Notes under the pieces: model-generated
What the model was told of the DNA's origin: nothing
What the model saw: the letters and a program-made list of their open reading frames with translations, nothing else
The model's database searches: none
Part shown: positions 26,396 through 37,451 of the stretch, piece by piece
Position numbering within the stretch: the first letter of the stretch is position 1
Layout of the letters: the number at the start of each line of letters is the position of its first letter
Source: Lasiodiplodia sp. COLG20
Taxonomy: Eukaryota > Ascomycota > Dothideomycetes > Botryosphaeriales > Botryosphaeriaceae
Assembly: GCA_009801085.1 (NCBI GenBank)
Contig: VNWV01000011.1
Span: 1-64,000, forward strand
Direction of reading: 5' to 3'
Length of the DNA: 64,000 nucleotides
Position numbers and translations under genes: made by a program

Positions 26396-29300
26396 ATGAG
26401 ACGAAGGGTGTGGCGAGATAGTATTTACTGAAAATACATGTGGATATGTTGGAACTGTACAGAATCTTGCATCATGATCGCTATAGAGAGATAGAAAGAA
26501 TATTTTCGCCACACGCCACAGGAGCTCTTATTTCTGTAAACATATCCTACGAAGCACTCATCACATCCCTAATCAGAGACATCAGACTTGCAAAAGCACC
26601 CAGTTAGGTATTGTACCGTTCATCGAGTCTGGGCGGAATCTGGTACAAAATATCACCCTCAACGTAATTGAGGGACCAAACATACCAAAGCAATGTGAAA
26701 AAATGGTGGTTAGCAGATGCGGTGAGTGGTGATGACATAACACTATTGAGAAATACCAACTAAACCCAATCGGGAAAGACCAATGCCGTGGTGGCAACAA
26801 GGGAGCAAACCAAGCAAACAAAACGAGCAATCGGCAAGCCGTTAGCCTCATGGTAAAGCATGCCCGCTGGGCTGCTTGTCAATACCATTTAGATATAGAC
26901 TGAACTTTGTAGTATATCTACTCAGCACATTTGATTATTTTTGCAGTTAAACTTCTGCCGTAGTTGGGGTTCTCTGGAAGTTTTGACAGACGGAGCAGAT
27001 CAGGCACTTCCAAAGATCTCCCACGGCCATGTGCTCATATACAAGGTCGAAGATGTTGTTCCATTGGTGCGGTAACTTCTGCTGCCAAACAGATCGGCCA
27101 ATTGTCCATTCGATTGCAGTCGCACGCGTGATCGAGGCAAATTCATGCAGCCAATCACACGCTCTCGGACGGGCGGAAAGTTGGTCAGCCTGCGTCAATG
27201 CGTTCAACGGCTCGATCTAGTCCTCCTCGCTCGTTCTGTTGAGAATTTGCAGTGGGTCCACTCTGTCTTTGTCAACGGGAGAAGCTTTGTTCTACTTTTC
27301 CAGTCTGCACTGGTTGGCCAAGGCTCTACCGGATGGAATGTCTGAGGCTCATGTCTGGCATATTAACGGAGCTCTGTAAGAGCAAGATCCACATCCTCCA
27401 GCATTTACAAATTGACAGTGCCCTACAAAGGCTAATCCTGTAGGTGACTGCCGCTTCTAGCAACCCATTCGAACCAGTATTTTCAATGATGCTGCTGCTA
27501 CCTACTATCTGTAGGGTGGCAAAATAGGAGAGTTTCGGGTACATCATTGTCAGAATTCATCATTTCACGAATCCTTTCACTCCAAGGCTGAGCTTTGAGT
27601 GTCTCATCCGATGCAGACCCCTCCAGAAGCGCCTTGCAAACCCCAGTTGTGTAGGACGCCCTACTCAGTTCGCTTGCTGCTTATCTATATTGCATCATAC
27701 GCTACGTAACTTCCTACGATCGGAAGACAGTGAAGCTGCTATCGACGGAATCGGATAGGCGAACAAAATTGAAAATTAGACTGGACAGGGAACGAATAGA
27801 AATGGCCATTATTCATCATCAAACTTCTGAAGCTTCTCGAAAAACACTGATAGACAAAGCTGAGCATTTACCCGATTAGCCGGCCTGATCAGGACTAGTG
27901 GAGAGTCATTTCGGATTTAGAGGAAATACAGAGACGAAATGCTCCGACATACGTCTCGTTGGGACCAAGAGTTGATCACGAGAGCCTCGCCCCCAACCTC
28001 AAATTCCAAAAAATCAAGATCTTCAGGGACTAAGTTCTCGGCACGGAGCGGCGCGGCGCGGCCATGATCGCACCAGCATCGCCGCTCTCCTTTGCTGCCA
28101 TAGATCAACTCGAGGCGGCACATAAAAAAATCCTTTCATCTTCCCACGGTTCGGTAGTCTTTAACCGTAATTAGTTGGTCGGACTTCGTTACTGATATCA
28201 AAGCTAATACTGTTGTTGTCACAGTTAGAGACGGAGGACATCGTATTGCGCATCGGATTTACGTCGAGAAACTAATGATGCAAGCCCAGCTGGATTACCA
28301 AGATTCATTTCCCCACAGAAGCATAGGCCTGGCCCTTTCGCGCTGACCTCAGCGTGGCTCCTGCAGAAGCCTTCCCGTCCCGTCTCAGCCATAGTCTGAC
28401 GCTAGCAGACGCGGAGAAAATAACGTGCACTACACCAACCTTGGATGGAGAGCTCGTCAATGGAGTACGTCTTCTTCTCATGTCATGCAGAGTCTTCTGC
28501 ATTTGACGGAAGCGCATGAGTGGACTGATAGTAATAACAACATTTGCAAGCCCGCTTGAGACCCAGGCAGGTGAACGTTCTTTATATAGCTCGCTTTTAG
28601 GGGCGTCATTGCGGTGTAGTGTGGCTGGCGCCACGGGGCCAAGCTTTCTCTAGATTCTGTTAGTAGCCTCAAACCCGCATGAGAACCCGTTTCCCCTGAC
28701 TAACACGGCAGTTTAGAAGAAACTGCCGACAAGGCTAGGATGTGAGCCAATCAGGGCACATACCGCTCGAGAACCGCCTGCTTGACTCACAGCGATAGAG
28801 AAATGGTGCTTTTTCGTCGGCTTTGGAGTGTTTCGATTGCGCTCAAGTACATCGTCATGAGCGAATGAGACTTTGTTTTCTCCATTTGGGGACACCAACC
28901 ACACATTACCCTTCGGACTGGAAACCAAGAGACCCACGCGGAGGTGGCAAATGTAAAGAGAGGGTGCTTCATGATCCGAATACGGATCCGAGTTTTTGAA
29001 AAGGGCTCGCACTCGCCTACGCGCTGATCATCCGCCAAAGGCTCGGAAAATTTAGCGCTTACTCTAACCAACAAGCACAACAATTCCAGGTATGCCTCCG
29101 AGGCGAGCGGAATAACCAGCCACAGAGATAACCTTCCAGATTTGCTATACCCGTTTTGGAAAAAGGAACAGTACCTGCATCGACGCGAACTCTTCAATTC
29201 GAACTAGCACAAACTCTTAGCGCCGCGTCGTACCTTTCACTAAGGGCCGGAGCTAGCTTGAATAGGAAAGATAATCTTCTTAGCACGCGGAACTCCCGCT

Positions 29301-29639
29301 GTCAGCGTCTTTACTTGCATCCACATGAGGCTCCAGCCCTGCAGAGGGTACTTCTGCTACGGTCCAAGTTTCCACTAGCGCATGAAGGGTCCAATCGGAC
29401 ATTTCGGACAGCTAGCGAGAAAGTCTACACATCCTTCGGCAGATGCGTGCTGGCAGCCAAGTCCATTTGGACTAGGCACCCGTCAGCTCGAATTCGGTTG
29501 AGCATATGCCGACACCAGGTGCCTTCAGCCCCTGCATGGCTCTAGATGTGATCTGCACCAGATATTTATATTCTATGTGCGATGGGGATGTTTCTGCTGA
29601 GAAGTCATTCCGCGCCAGGGCGCTCTCAACTGCTCGAAT
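26396..29639. other. Gene-poor region, 3.2 kb
   Basis: No frame here matches a known family. The longest open frames (136 aa at 28787-29197 minus, 129 aa at 29156-29545 plus) overlap on opposite strands and have no signal peptide or domain I recognise. The right end must contain the promoter of the rhodopsin-like gene. Confidence 0.4.
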
Positions 29640-30987
29640 ATGAGCCTCACCCTCACAGGCCCAGGCCTCACTTTGGCTCTTGTGTCAATAATTCTCCTTG
29701 TTTTCTCTTGGCTAACCGTTTTCGGGCGTCTGGTTGTGAGACGAACAATCAATGGAGTTGGAACAGATGACTGGTTCATGGTTGCCGGGCTGGTAGGCCT
29801 TTCCACAATCCACTGCATCTGCTTTATAGCCCACGTACTGACAGGAGATGCAGTTACTGTACACCTTCGCATGCGCGGCAACCATTTCTGCCGCTTACAA
29901 CGGTGTTGGCACACCCGCTGAGCATTTGAACGAGTACTATGAACGACAAGGCCGCAAGGTAGCCCGACATTCATTGTTTCCCGCAAGGCCAATCCTGCTA
30001 ATGTGCACTATAGTGGTTTATGTTTTTCCAGTTATTCTACGTTGCCAGCACCGTGCCCATCAAATGCTCTATCTGCATTGCTTTGCTGCGCATTACAATC
30101 CGTAAGAGATTCATCTGGTCTCTCTATGCCATCATGTTCCTTAGCTTGATCGCCGCCCTTACCACCGACATCGCCGTGCTCGCTTGGTGTAAGCCCATTT
30201 CGGCCACCTGGGACAAGCGGACGGGCACCTGCGCCGATCCCAGCATCATCACGAACGTCTCCTACTTCATCTCCACCATCTCGATCATAACGGATTTCTC
30301 CTGTGCCATTCTGCCGGGTTTCATTCTTCAAAGCGTCCAGCTCCGCATGCGCATCAAAGCCTCAGTTGCCATCATCCTCGCCCTCGGTGTTGTGTAAGTC
30401 CGACCCACGCCCATTCGTCAGCCTGACAAAGAACAAGAAACAGCCAATCCACATGAGAAAAACAAGCTAACAGAAACGCCCAAAACAGCGCCAGCACAGC
30501 CACTCTCGTCCGTCTTCGCTACCTCTTTAGCTACAACGACCCGACCGACTACCTCTATAACATCGCCTACATCGCCATCTGGTCCATCGTCGAGTCCGGC
30601 ATCGGCCTGATCGCCGGCTCATTGCCCGCGCTACGCCCGCTACTCAAATACATGCCTTTCCTCGGCAGCGAGAGTGGCGCCGGCTCTAGCGACCGCACTA
30701 GGTCCGCTGGCGCTAAGACGGCGCTGTCGGGCGCCCTGACCTTCCGCCGCAGCCGCCATAAGCTCGATGAGCCGCATGTCGGACCCGAAGCCGCAAGAAC
30801 GACCACGTGCGAGGCTGGAGAGCGCACTTGGCTCGAGCTGAGCGATTCTGAGAGCCAGAAATATATACTCAAGGAGAGTCATGTGGCTGTGACCAATATG
30901 GCGGTGGTGGATGTCGAGGCTAGTGACAAGCGTGCTTCGAGGCAGAGTACTGCTGGGCATTTCGATAGATCAAGATTTGACGAGTAA
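29640..30987 (+). CDS. Rhodopsin-like seven-transmembrane protein (SAT4/PTH11-related), 381 aa
   Basis: Four exons: 29640-29792, 29845-29958, 30014-30393 and 30489-30987; introns 52, 55 and 95 bp. The protein has about seven membrane helices followed by a roughly 100-residue hydrophilic tail. Family features are GRLVVRRTINGVGTDDWF with the conserved D-D-W after helix 1, GVGTPAEHL after helix 2, VASTVPIKCSICIALLRI (the conserved K-x-S-x-x-x-x-x-L-R-I helix), WDKRTGTCADP and VRLRYLF near helix 6. Relatives are called the fungal rhodopsin domain (SAT4) family, and some PTH11 members sense plant surfaces; PTH11s usually carry a CFEM domain, which is absent here. A signalling role is therefore possible but not shown. 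The tail is Ser/Arg-rich. Confidence 0.88.
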
Positions 30988-31521
30988 ATGTACATATAGA
31001 ATAGACATTTCGTATCCTGTAGATCTAATTCATGTCATCAAAGAGGTATTCATTTGTTCAAAATTCGGCAAGTGCAGGCAGATTCTCTGGTGTGGTCTGA
31101 TGTGGCGTGGCACCCCAACACTTCTTGAGGAGCCAGCATGGTGGCGAGGGTGCTTATTGGACAGCCACCAACTCATACTATATGTGAGCCTTTCGTGATT
31201 AGCGGCCGACGGGCGGCTTGCGGAGCTTCGAGATCTGACGCATGGAGACCCTCGATTGGCGACAAGGCTAATCCTCGACACGAACTCTGAAACATCCTTT
31301 GCATTTCATGGAACTAAGAAGGCGAAGTTTTCACATGTTCCTGTTTGCTGCCCGGCACATCGGATTTTTAATTGCAAGGCAAAAGAAAATAAGCGAGTGC
31401 GTCCTGTGCGAAAACCACCACATGTGTATACTGTTCCAAACAATGTAACCAACCTCAAGAGCTTCTTTATCCTCAGGCCTTCACTGACGATGCAGTAGCA
31501 ACCCTCTTGCTGCTTATTCGT
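30988..31521. other. Intergenic between convergent genes
   Basis: These 534 bp separate the 3' ends of the rhodopsin-like gene and the first small secreted protein gene. No coding feature is recognised. Confidence 0.45.
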
Positions 31522-31956
31522 TTATCTGCAGTTACAGAAGCTGACATCCAAATGGGCACTGTCTCCGTCGTAGTTCCAGTCATACTAATGAAAAGAATAC
31601 ATCAGTCTTTATCCATCGTCGAGATAGACAACCATAGAGAACATTCAATGAAGCCTACTTACCAGTCCACCGTCTTTCTTCCCGTAGCACTGGTCGATGA
31701 TGTTCTCGAAACCGTCCCAGCACGACTGCTGGGTGTGGAAGCGGCCGTTTAGGTTGACGGTGGCCCAGCCCCAATTGAAGACATTGCTGTTCTTCCATTT
31801 GTCCGTGTTGCATAGCTCCTCACGCGCCCTCCACATCTGGTCTTTGCTCTCGCACTGCCCGCAGCCGCCGTTCTTATAGCAGTCGGCCGCCATGGCGAAG
31901 GACGCTGAGGACGCCAGGCCGAGGGCCGTGGTGAGAAGGGGCAGGTTGAAGTGCAT
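31522..31956 (-). CDS. Small secreted cysteine-rich protein, 118 aa
   Basis: Two exons, 31956-31663 and 31584-31522, are split by a 78-bp intron with a GTAAGT donor and CATTAG acceptor. The first exon alone runs on to a premature-looking stop, whereas splicing adds a 20-residue tail that begins YDWNYDGD and ends in FCNC plus Arg. The product has a signal peptide (MHFNLPLLTTALGLASSASFAMA) and a mature part of about 95 residues with eight cysteines, enough for four disulfides. An ATG seven codons upstream (31977) is also possible. I do not recognise a named domain; size, secretion and cysteine content resemble apoplastic effector candidates. Function is unknown. Confidence 0.8.
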
Positions 31957-32066
31957 GGTCGTCGTTTGAAAAGGCACTTGGGATAGTAAACAGTGTAAGA
32001 GTGACTTGAGGGAGTTTGAAGATGGAAGATGGTCTGATTGCTATTGTTGCTGTCGGGCTGCGCAGC

Positions 32067-32073
32067 TTATATA
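32067..32073 (-). promoter_or_regulatory. TATA box of the 118-aa secreted protein gene
   Basis: The minus strand reads TATATAA here, about 110 bp upstream of the ATG at 31956, a usual position for a strongly expressed ascomycete gene. Confidence 0.55.
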
Positions 32074-32766
32074 TTCATTCCGACTTATCCCACGGATAAT
32101 CGCGCAGCTGAGAATTGCCACTTTGCTAAACACAAGCTGAGGTTAGTGCTGTATTCGAGCAATTGGAGGACGGTTGGACCGGCACAGGTTGGATGTGGCG
32201 TACGTAGTTGCCTTGATGCTACGAACGTGTCAGCACGAGAGAAATAAAATCATCTGATAATGTTTTCTTCCGATTTGTCAAAAGTGCATGATTGCCCTTA
32301 ACCTATGTGGCTGCTGGTATTTCAGCTGCGGGGTAATTCGTATTTGCATAGTTAGCACACGGTGTTTGGCCAAACGTATGCGCCATTGTCTCAGCCTTGC
32401 GTCTCTTAGCTCCAATTCTGCTTACTTCACACTTGATCCCCTATTATCTCACAACGTGTTGCACCCACTTATTCGTACACTGTAATTTCCGATGTACACC
32501 GGAATCTTGGCATGCCACTGCATTGCCTCCGCTTTCATTGCCGCCCATGTGGCCCCATCGGGTGCCCTGCCATGTGGCCGTTTCCCCTCATCTATTGCAT
32601 CTTGAACTGCATCCCTTCGTCCGCCTTAGAAGGATTGACTCTATCTACTCAAGTAGGCTGCTGATGATATAATGGCAAGATACGTGGAGTGCTTGATTTT
32701 AAACCAGCTTATAAAGTCTACTGGCGAACTCGATCTTCCACCTAAGGGCCTTCGGGCCTATGGAAC

Positions 32767-32784
32767 GGAGTGCAATTGCACTCC
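32767..32784. repeat. Perfect 18-bp palindrome
   Basis: GGAGTGCAATTGCACTCC is its own reverse complement. It shares the central GCAATTGC with the second palindrome 66 bp further on. Confidence 0.8.
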
Positions 32785-32850
32785 ACCACCTTCCTCGCTG
32801 GGGTAGAGGGGGAAAATTTCTGAAAAGGGGTTTGTAGAGGGTAGGATTTC

Positions 32851-32874
32851 CACCGCCAGCAATTGCTGGCGGTG
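32851..32874. repeat. Perfect 24-bp palindrome
   Basis: The 24 bases, running CACCGCCAGCAA then its exact reverse complement TTGCTGGCGGTG, form a perfect palindrome that could extrude a hairpin. It shares the GCAATTGC core with the palindrome at 32767. Confidence 0.85.
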
Positions 32875-33582
32875 AGAGACCCTTGACTTTTTGAACTTTC
32901 GTTATTTTGCTTGCTCTTTTTAAAGAGAGTTGCCATTTTGAAGCTGCCACCGAGTGCTGTACCTGTTGTTAATATTGCTTTTCTTTTGACCAATTGACGA
33001 GTAGAGGCTTGGTAAGAGAGTGCCTCCAACAATGCGGAAATCTTTTGTCTGCTGGGTTGTAGACCAGCTTCATACTTCTAGTGGTGCTATTGCCGCTGTT
33101 TATTCCATAATAGTAGTATAGAGGGCTCTAATTGTTGAAAACCGGTGGTAGGGTAGAATCCAATTGCCTCTGCACTTTCCGCCATCCACGTAGTGTACTT
33201 ATACATCAGTAAGTGACCGCTGCGCTAGCTATCTAAGTGGGTGGTAACGGAGTCATCTTTAGTTTAAAATAACAATCCTCTTGGCAGGAGTCAATTCCTG
33301 TGGTGCCCAGGCCCGAGGAATTGCGGAAGGCTGAGTTAAACACATCTCTCGAGATTGACAAGTCTATTTTCCGAGACCGTGGCAATGCTATTATATCCTC
33401 AGGCTACAACTATGAGATCGCGAAAGTCACGTTCAGCCCCTGAGTGATGCAGATGGGAAGTTCAAACCGTGTGTCCGGGGCTTGAACAACATGATTGGGA
33501 GAGAAGCATTAGGATTACAGTCGGTACAGGATGCTACTCGGGTCTATATACATATGTGCAGGGGTGAATGACGTCTCGCCAT

Positions 33583-34055
33583 TTAGAGAGCGACAGAGAA
33601 CTGGCTGGTCTGCGTGCAAACCTTGTCGTTGACACCATTGCCACCAGCACGGCAGTTGACGGGGACCTTGCCCGAGGCCTGGGCAGCATCGCTAGTCGAA
33701 TGGTCAATATTTTATAGATTTCTCGAAGCATTTGCGGTTAAACATACGTGTTGACACCGTCGAAGAAGGTCAGAGTGTACTCCGAGTTGGAGCCGGATGC
33801 GTGCCAGGCGTAGTCGAGGCCAGGGCAAGCAATCTGGCGAGAGCCGAGAGCAGCGCCAGAGGCAGAGCACTTGACACCAAGAGCGGTGAAACTGACGGAC
33901 TGAATGCCCTCGTTGTCACGGATGGTCTGTGGAGAAAGTCAGTAGGAAAGAGACGAAGGGCGAGAGGGAATTAGACGTACCGTGTCAGTGACCACAATGG
34001 TCCTGATGGCAGAAACGGAGGAGGCCAGGAAGGCAGCGGCAACGAAGAACTTCAT
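33583..34055 (-). CDS. Small secreted protein, AA1-like (Alt a 1-like) fold candidate, 120 aa
   Basis: Three exons, 34055-33981, 33926-33748 and 33691-33583, with introns of 54 and 56 bp. A signal peptide (MKFFVAAAFLASSVSA) precedes about 104 mature residues with four cysteines. The pattern of an early VKCSASG, a middle IACPGLDYAW, a YTLTFFDG strand, and a late VNCRAGG with KVCTQ resembles the AA1-like domain of Alternaria Alt a 1-type secreted proteins, where two disulfides hold a small beta-barrel. That assignment comes from spacing and remembered family features only. Proteins of this type are secreted by plant-associated fungi and some bind plant defence proteins; no such role is shown here. 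A TATA box lies about 90 bp upstream. Confidence 0.82.
34044..34055 (-). other. Start context of the AA1-like gene
   Basis: The ATG at 34055 opens directly into a classical signal peptide, MKFF followed by an Ala-rich core, which fixes the start. Confidence 0.6.
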
Positions 34056-34143
34056 TTTGGCGGTTGGTTTGAAAGTAGTGTTGTGTTTGTGATGATGGAA
34101 GCTGGTGTGATGATGAGACTCAGAGGAACGTCGTTCGACACAC

Positions 34144-34150
34144 TTATATA
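34144..34150 (-). promoter_or_regulatory. TATA box of the AA1-like secreted protein gene
   Basis: The minus strand reads TATATAA about 90 bp upstream of the ATG at 34055. Confidence 0.55.
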
Positions 34151-36000
34151 GCCGCTATCCAATTCCCCTTTCTTCAACTCGCACAGAAGCTCCTTTACAA
34201 AGGGTGTGGCTCATGTGTAGGATACGAGGGATAGACAGCTGCATTACCCATCGGGTCTATGTCGGTGGGCTCTGGGTGATGGGGTCGCCGTGATTGTTGG
34301 GCGATCGGCATCTTTGGTGTCGAGAGGTACGAACTTTTGTGGGCTGACTCACAGCCTTCTCAGAGAGCTTCCACCACGGGAGGATCAGAGTAGAAACAGC
34401 GGTACAATTCTGCCAATCATGAACGCTCATGATCTGGCTTGGCTCACAGAAATAGCACCGGTCAAGCCGAAAGCCTGGACTTTCCGCCGCCTGGGCCTTT
34501 TGCACAGCTGCTGATCTCATCTACAGGGCTGAAAATACGATCCTCGAGGTAACATAAGGCTGAAAGGCAGTGACCCTCTCAAAGATCCTATACTGTGTTC
34601 ATTATTCGTGACAAGCTCTCTATTGTAATTCCTCACTGATGATCAGGTAGAGGCTTCCCACAACAGGGTTCTTAACTGCCAGCCGCGCTCACATGTCTTG
34701 AGCGACCCACTTATCTCGTATATGAAGCGTGTCGTGATTTCCATAACCAATAACATTCTACCATTCGTTGGTGGTGTGGCCAGACAAGGATCCGCAGCTG
34801 TGGTGTCTTTGAGGCTCCGACAGCCTGCAGCCAATGAACACCAATTGCGCCTGCGAACTAGAAGGTTTATGCTTAGTATATGTTCGATTAGTGGCGCGGG
34901 CACTTGATTGTGGAGCCGAAGCTTGTTTTCTAAGGAAAATCATGGTGAAGATCTTGATCTCTCGGATAGAACCCGAGCTTCCCGAATACACAATGGAAGT
35001 TTTGGCCCGAGATGTTTGCACACGAATGGGAATTTGTTCCGGTCATACACAAGTGGGAATTTTGGCCACCGAGAAGTAGTGACCACAATAAGAATTCCGC
35101 TTTGTCATACGATACCCCTATCTAAAGACGACTGCCGGTTATTACACCATTGTGCGCCAAAATAAGGAGTCACCCTTCACATCTGCTCAAATGCGTTGAC
35201 TGTGAACAGTCAAAAGCTCTCTCTATCGCATCTGCATGCTTATAGCATATGGTTGGCGTTTGAGTTTTCATTAACCCCTGTTCTGCACTTGCGGCCCGCC
35301 AACTTATGTGCTTGATGAATCACCTTTTGACTTATGCGCGTGTATGAAAAAAAAAAATACGAGTGCTTTCATAAGCATGTGCAATATTAGAGGGCACATA
35401 ATAATTGCAATGCAAGGCATTAAGTTGCGGATACGTGGCACATGAATCAAACAGCACTCCATGAAATGCCATCTGTAGATGAAGATTTACTATGCCCTTG
35501 GTACGAAGCTTTTGATGTTATTCAGACAATTCTCAAAGCGTTTCATGAAACCCTAAAACTTTGATGGAATTTTCTGCACCCTGCAAACTGAAGGCGGAAA
35601 ATTTCAGTGAGCGAAAGGCTTTCTTGTTCAAGCGGTTGTACTCCGGTGGCCTGGGCTGTACTAATCACCGATACCCCCAACATTCCTGAAAGGTGGAGCC
35701 AACTGCACAAAGGCCTTGGCCTTATGAGTACGGGGCCAGCTTCATGCCAGGGTATGACCTGGAATCAGGGGTAGCGATGAACTGTCACTGGTGGAACATA
35801 GCCCATGCATAATTTCCCCCCGATTGCTGCTGCCACTAGTCACCTTCAATGTAGAACCAAAAGTTAGATTTACTGATTCAGCCTCAGCTGGTCATTTTAC
35901 TGATTCCGAGATGTGATTACCGTACCAGCCTTTTTTCAGAACAGCCTCAAATAACATTTTCAAGCTTCAAGCCCACCCACCCCTCCCTCTAAAGGCTGCT
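34151..36000. other. Intergenic, no gene seen
   Basis: About 1.85 kb between two secreted protein genes. Frames are short and overlap on both strands (for example 34257-34520 minus against 34290-34514 plus), and none resembles a known protein. Confidence 0.45.
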
Positions 36001-36477
36001 TCACTCCAAATGTCGAAGCCTCCTCGGATTGACCCAGAACTCAACACCTTGTGTGAAGAAGCTACCACCCAGTTTCCAATTTTCACCACCTCTATTACAA
36101 CCGTCGATGACACGGCGAAATAGCTTCCCGCAATCTGGGCCAAGGATCCCTACAACCCCGTCGGTATGAACCTTTACCATCAGATCCACCACAATTTTGC
36201 TTTTCTGAATTTCAATCTTAAATTCCAACGGATGCTGCATGTCGGCCTGCGCGCCATTGTGGATAGAACAGAATATATCGACTGCGCTGATAAGGTCCGC
36301 ACGGTCGGTCTTGTGGCCGATTTTGTGGCACCAAAGCGATTCTTTGGATGCCAGACCATTGTTTTCTGCAGTCAAAAGCGAGTTGTCGAGGAGCTCGTTG
36401 TTGTGTATTGGTGCTGCAAGAGTTGAAGCAAACAGCAAAGTGGCCTGGAGGGCCTTGATGAGGGTGTTTGAGCGCAT
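36001..36477 (-). CDS. Small secreted protein with four cysteines, 158 aa
   Basis: Single exon. The open frame extends upstream to an ATG at 36657, but the ATG at 36477 is preferred because it begins a signal peptide (MRSNTLIKALQATLLFASTLA) and lies about 100 bp downstream of a TATA-like element. The mature protein has four cysteines (WCHKIG, IFCSIH, PDCGK and DGCNRG), suggesting two disulfides. The block DCGKLFRRVIDGCN with a following GENWKLGG resembles a C-terminal arrangement seen in many fungal secreted proteins of unknown function. I cannot name the family with confidence. It is the third small secreted protein gene within 5 kb. Confidence 0.75.
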   Translation of the reverse strand: MRSNTLIKALQATLLFASTLAAPIHNNELLDNSLLTAENNGLASKESLWCHKIGHKTDRADLISAVDIFCSIHNGAQADMQHPLEFKIEIQKSKIVVDLMVKVHTDGVVGILGPDCGKLFRRVIDGCNRGGENWKLGGSFFTQGVEFWVNPRRLRHLE

Positions 36478-36576
36478 TCTTCTCTGTCGAGAACTTGTGA
36501 GATGTTCTGGAGTTTGGAAATCTGTAACGTTGGAATGCAGAATTAAAGGGAAGAATAATGGATAGCAGAGGTCCTC

Positions 36577-36585
36577 TATATTTAT
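36577..36585 (-). promoter_or_regulatory. TATA-like element of the 158-aa secreted protein gene
   Basis: The minus strand reads ATAAATATA about 100 bp upstream of the ATG at 36477, supporting that start over the upstream ATG, which lies on the far side of the element. Confidence 0.5.
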
Positions 36586-37451
36586 GACTGAAGCCAGGCG
36601 AGAGTCTAATCGGCAACTTGTAAATGGTTGGTCCGTTTTCCCTCGGAACCAATACACGACGCTTCATCAAACTTTAGACCGGTCTATTAGCCACATACCT
36701 GTGCTCATAAATCAAGCCACATCAAAACGAAAAGCCACTTTACCTATATTTAAGACAGAAGATATGATCCAATACGCAAATCCACGATATTGGTGTACAA
36801 AGAGTTATAGAGACACTGATGAGCTGACTGATAACCTCTTATATACGTGTGATAGGTTGTCTCCTCTCTGGTATCTTGGCCAGGAACGATAGTAGTAATA
36901 ACAAGCAATCCTGTAGGGGGGTTGCTCAAGTAGAGATAATGGCGAGTCGGAGTATTTTTGGGACGTAGAAGGCTCCGGAAACTAAATATGAGGCAAGTAA
37001 GGACACTGGACTGCTCTTGACGCCCATCTTGATATGCTGGTCATGGTGTATACTTGGAGAAGCATATGCTTCACTTGCCGTTGCCACTAAGGCGGCCCTT
37101 CAATGCACACACAAAGACGTTTCAGGGACAATGGACCAAAAATGTGTCAAGGCAACCACTGATGCTGCCATTTTACTACGTAAGGGTACTGGCATGAATC
37201 AGTACGGTAGTACTGAACTGCACCGCCGGATTTTGCTCAAAAAGATCTGTAAATGGTATCTCCGATGATCGGAGAGCATGGCCCACCGATCTCGGCGGTT
37301 AAACCCGGCATTATGAAACTGACATGGATAAGTACCCCGCACGTCATCTGTAGTCTTCTCACATGTTATATTTGTACACTACGCACGTCACAGGCCACAA
37401 TCTACCAACCAAACCCAGACACGAAAAAAAGAAAACAATCCAAAAAAAACC
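36586..37451. other. Intergenic between divergent genes
   Basis: No coding feature is recognised. The stretch contains the promoter of the ornithine cyclodeaminase family gene at its right end, with an A-rich leader directly before the ATG at 37452. Confidence 0.45.

Larger units (their letters stand above)
32074..33582. other. Intergenic with palindromes, no gene seen
   Basis: Two perfect palindromes lie at 32767-32784 and 32851-32874. A minus-strand frame (32742-33032, 96 aa) crosses them and shows no family resemblance. Two similar segments beginning ACCAGCTT lie at about 32703 and 33063 in the same orientation, which may mark a decayed repeat. Confidence 0.4.

Noticed and set aside
29156..29545. 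129-aa plus-strand frame before the rhodopsin-like gene
   Set aside because: No domain or signal, and separated by stops from the 7TM gene; could not be spliced into it meaningfully.
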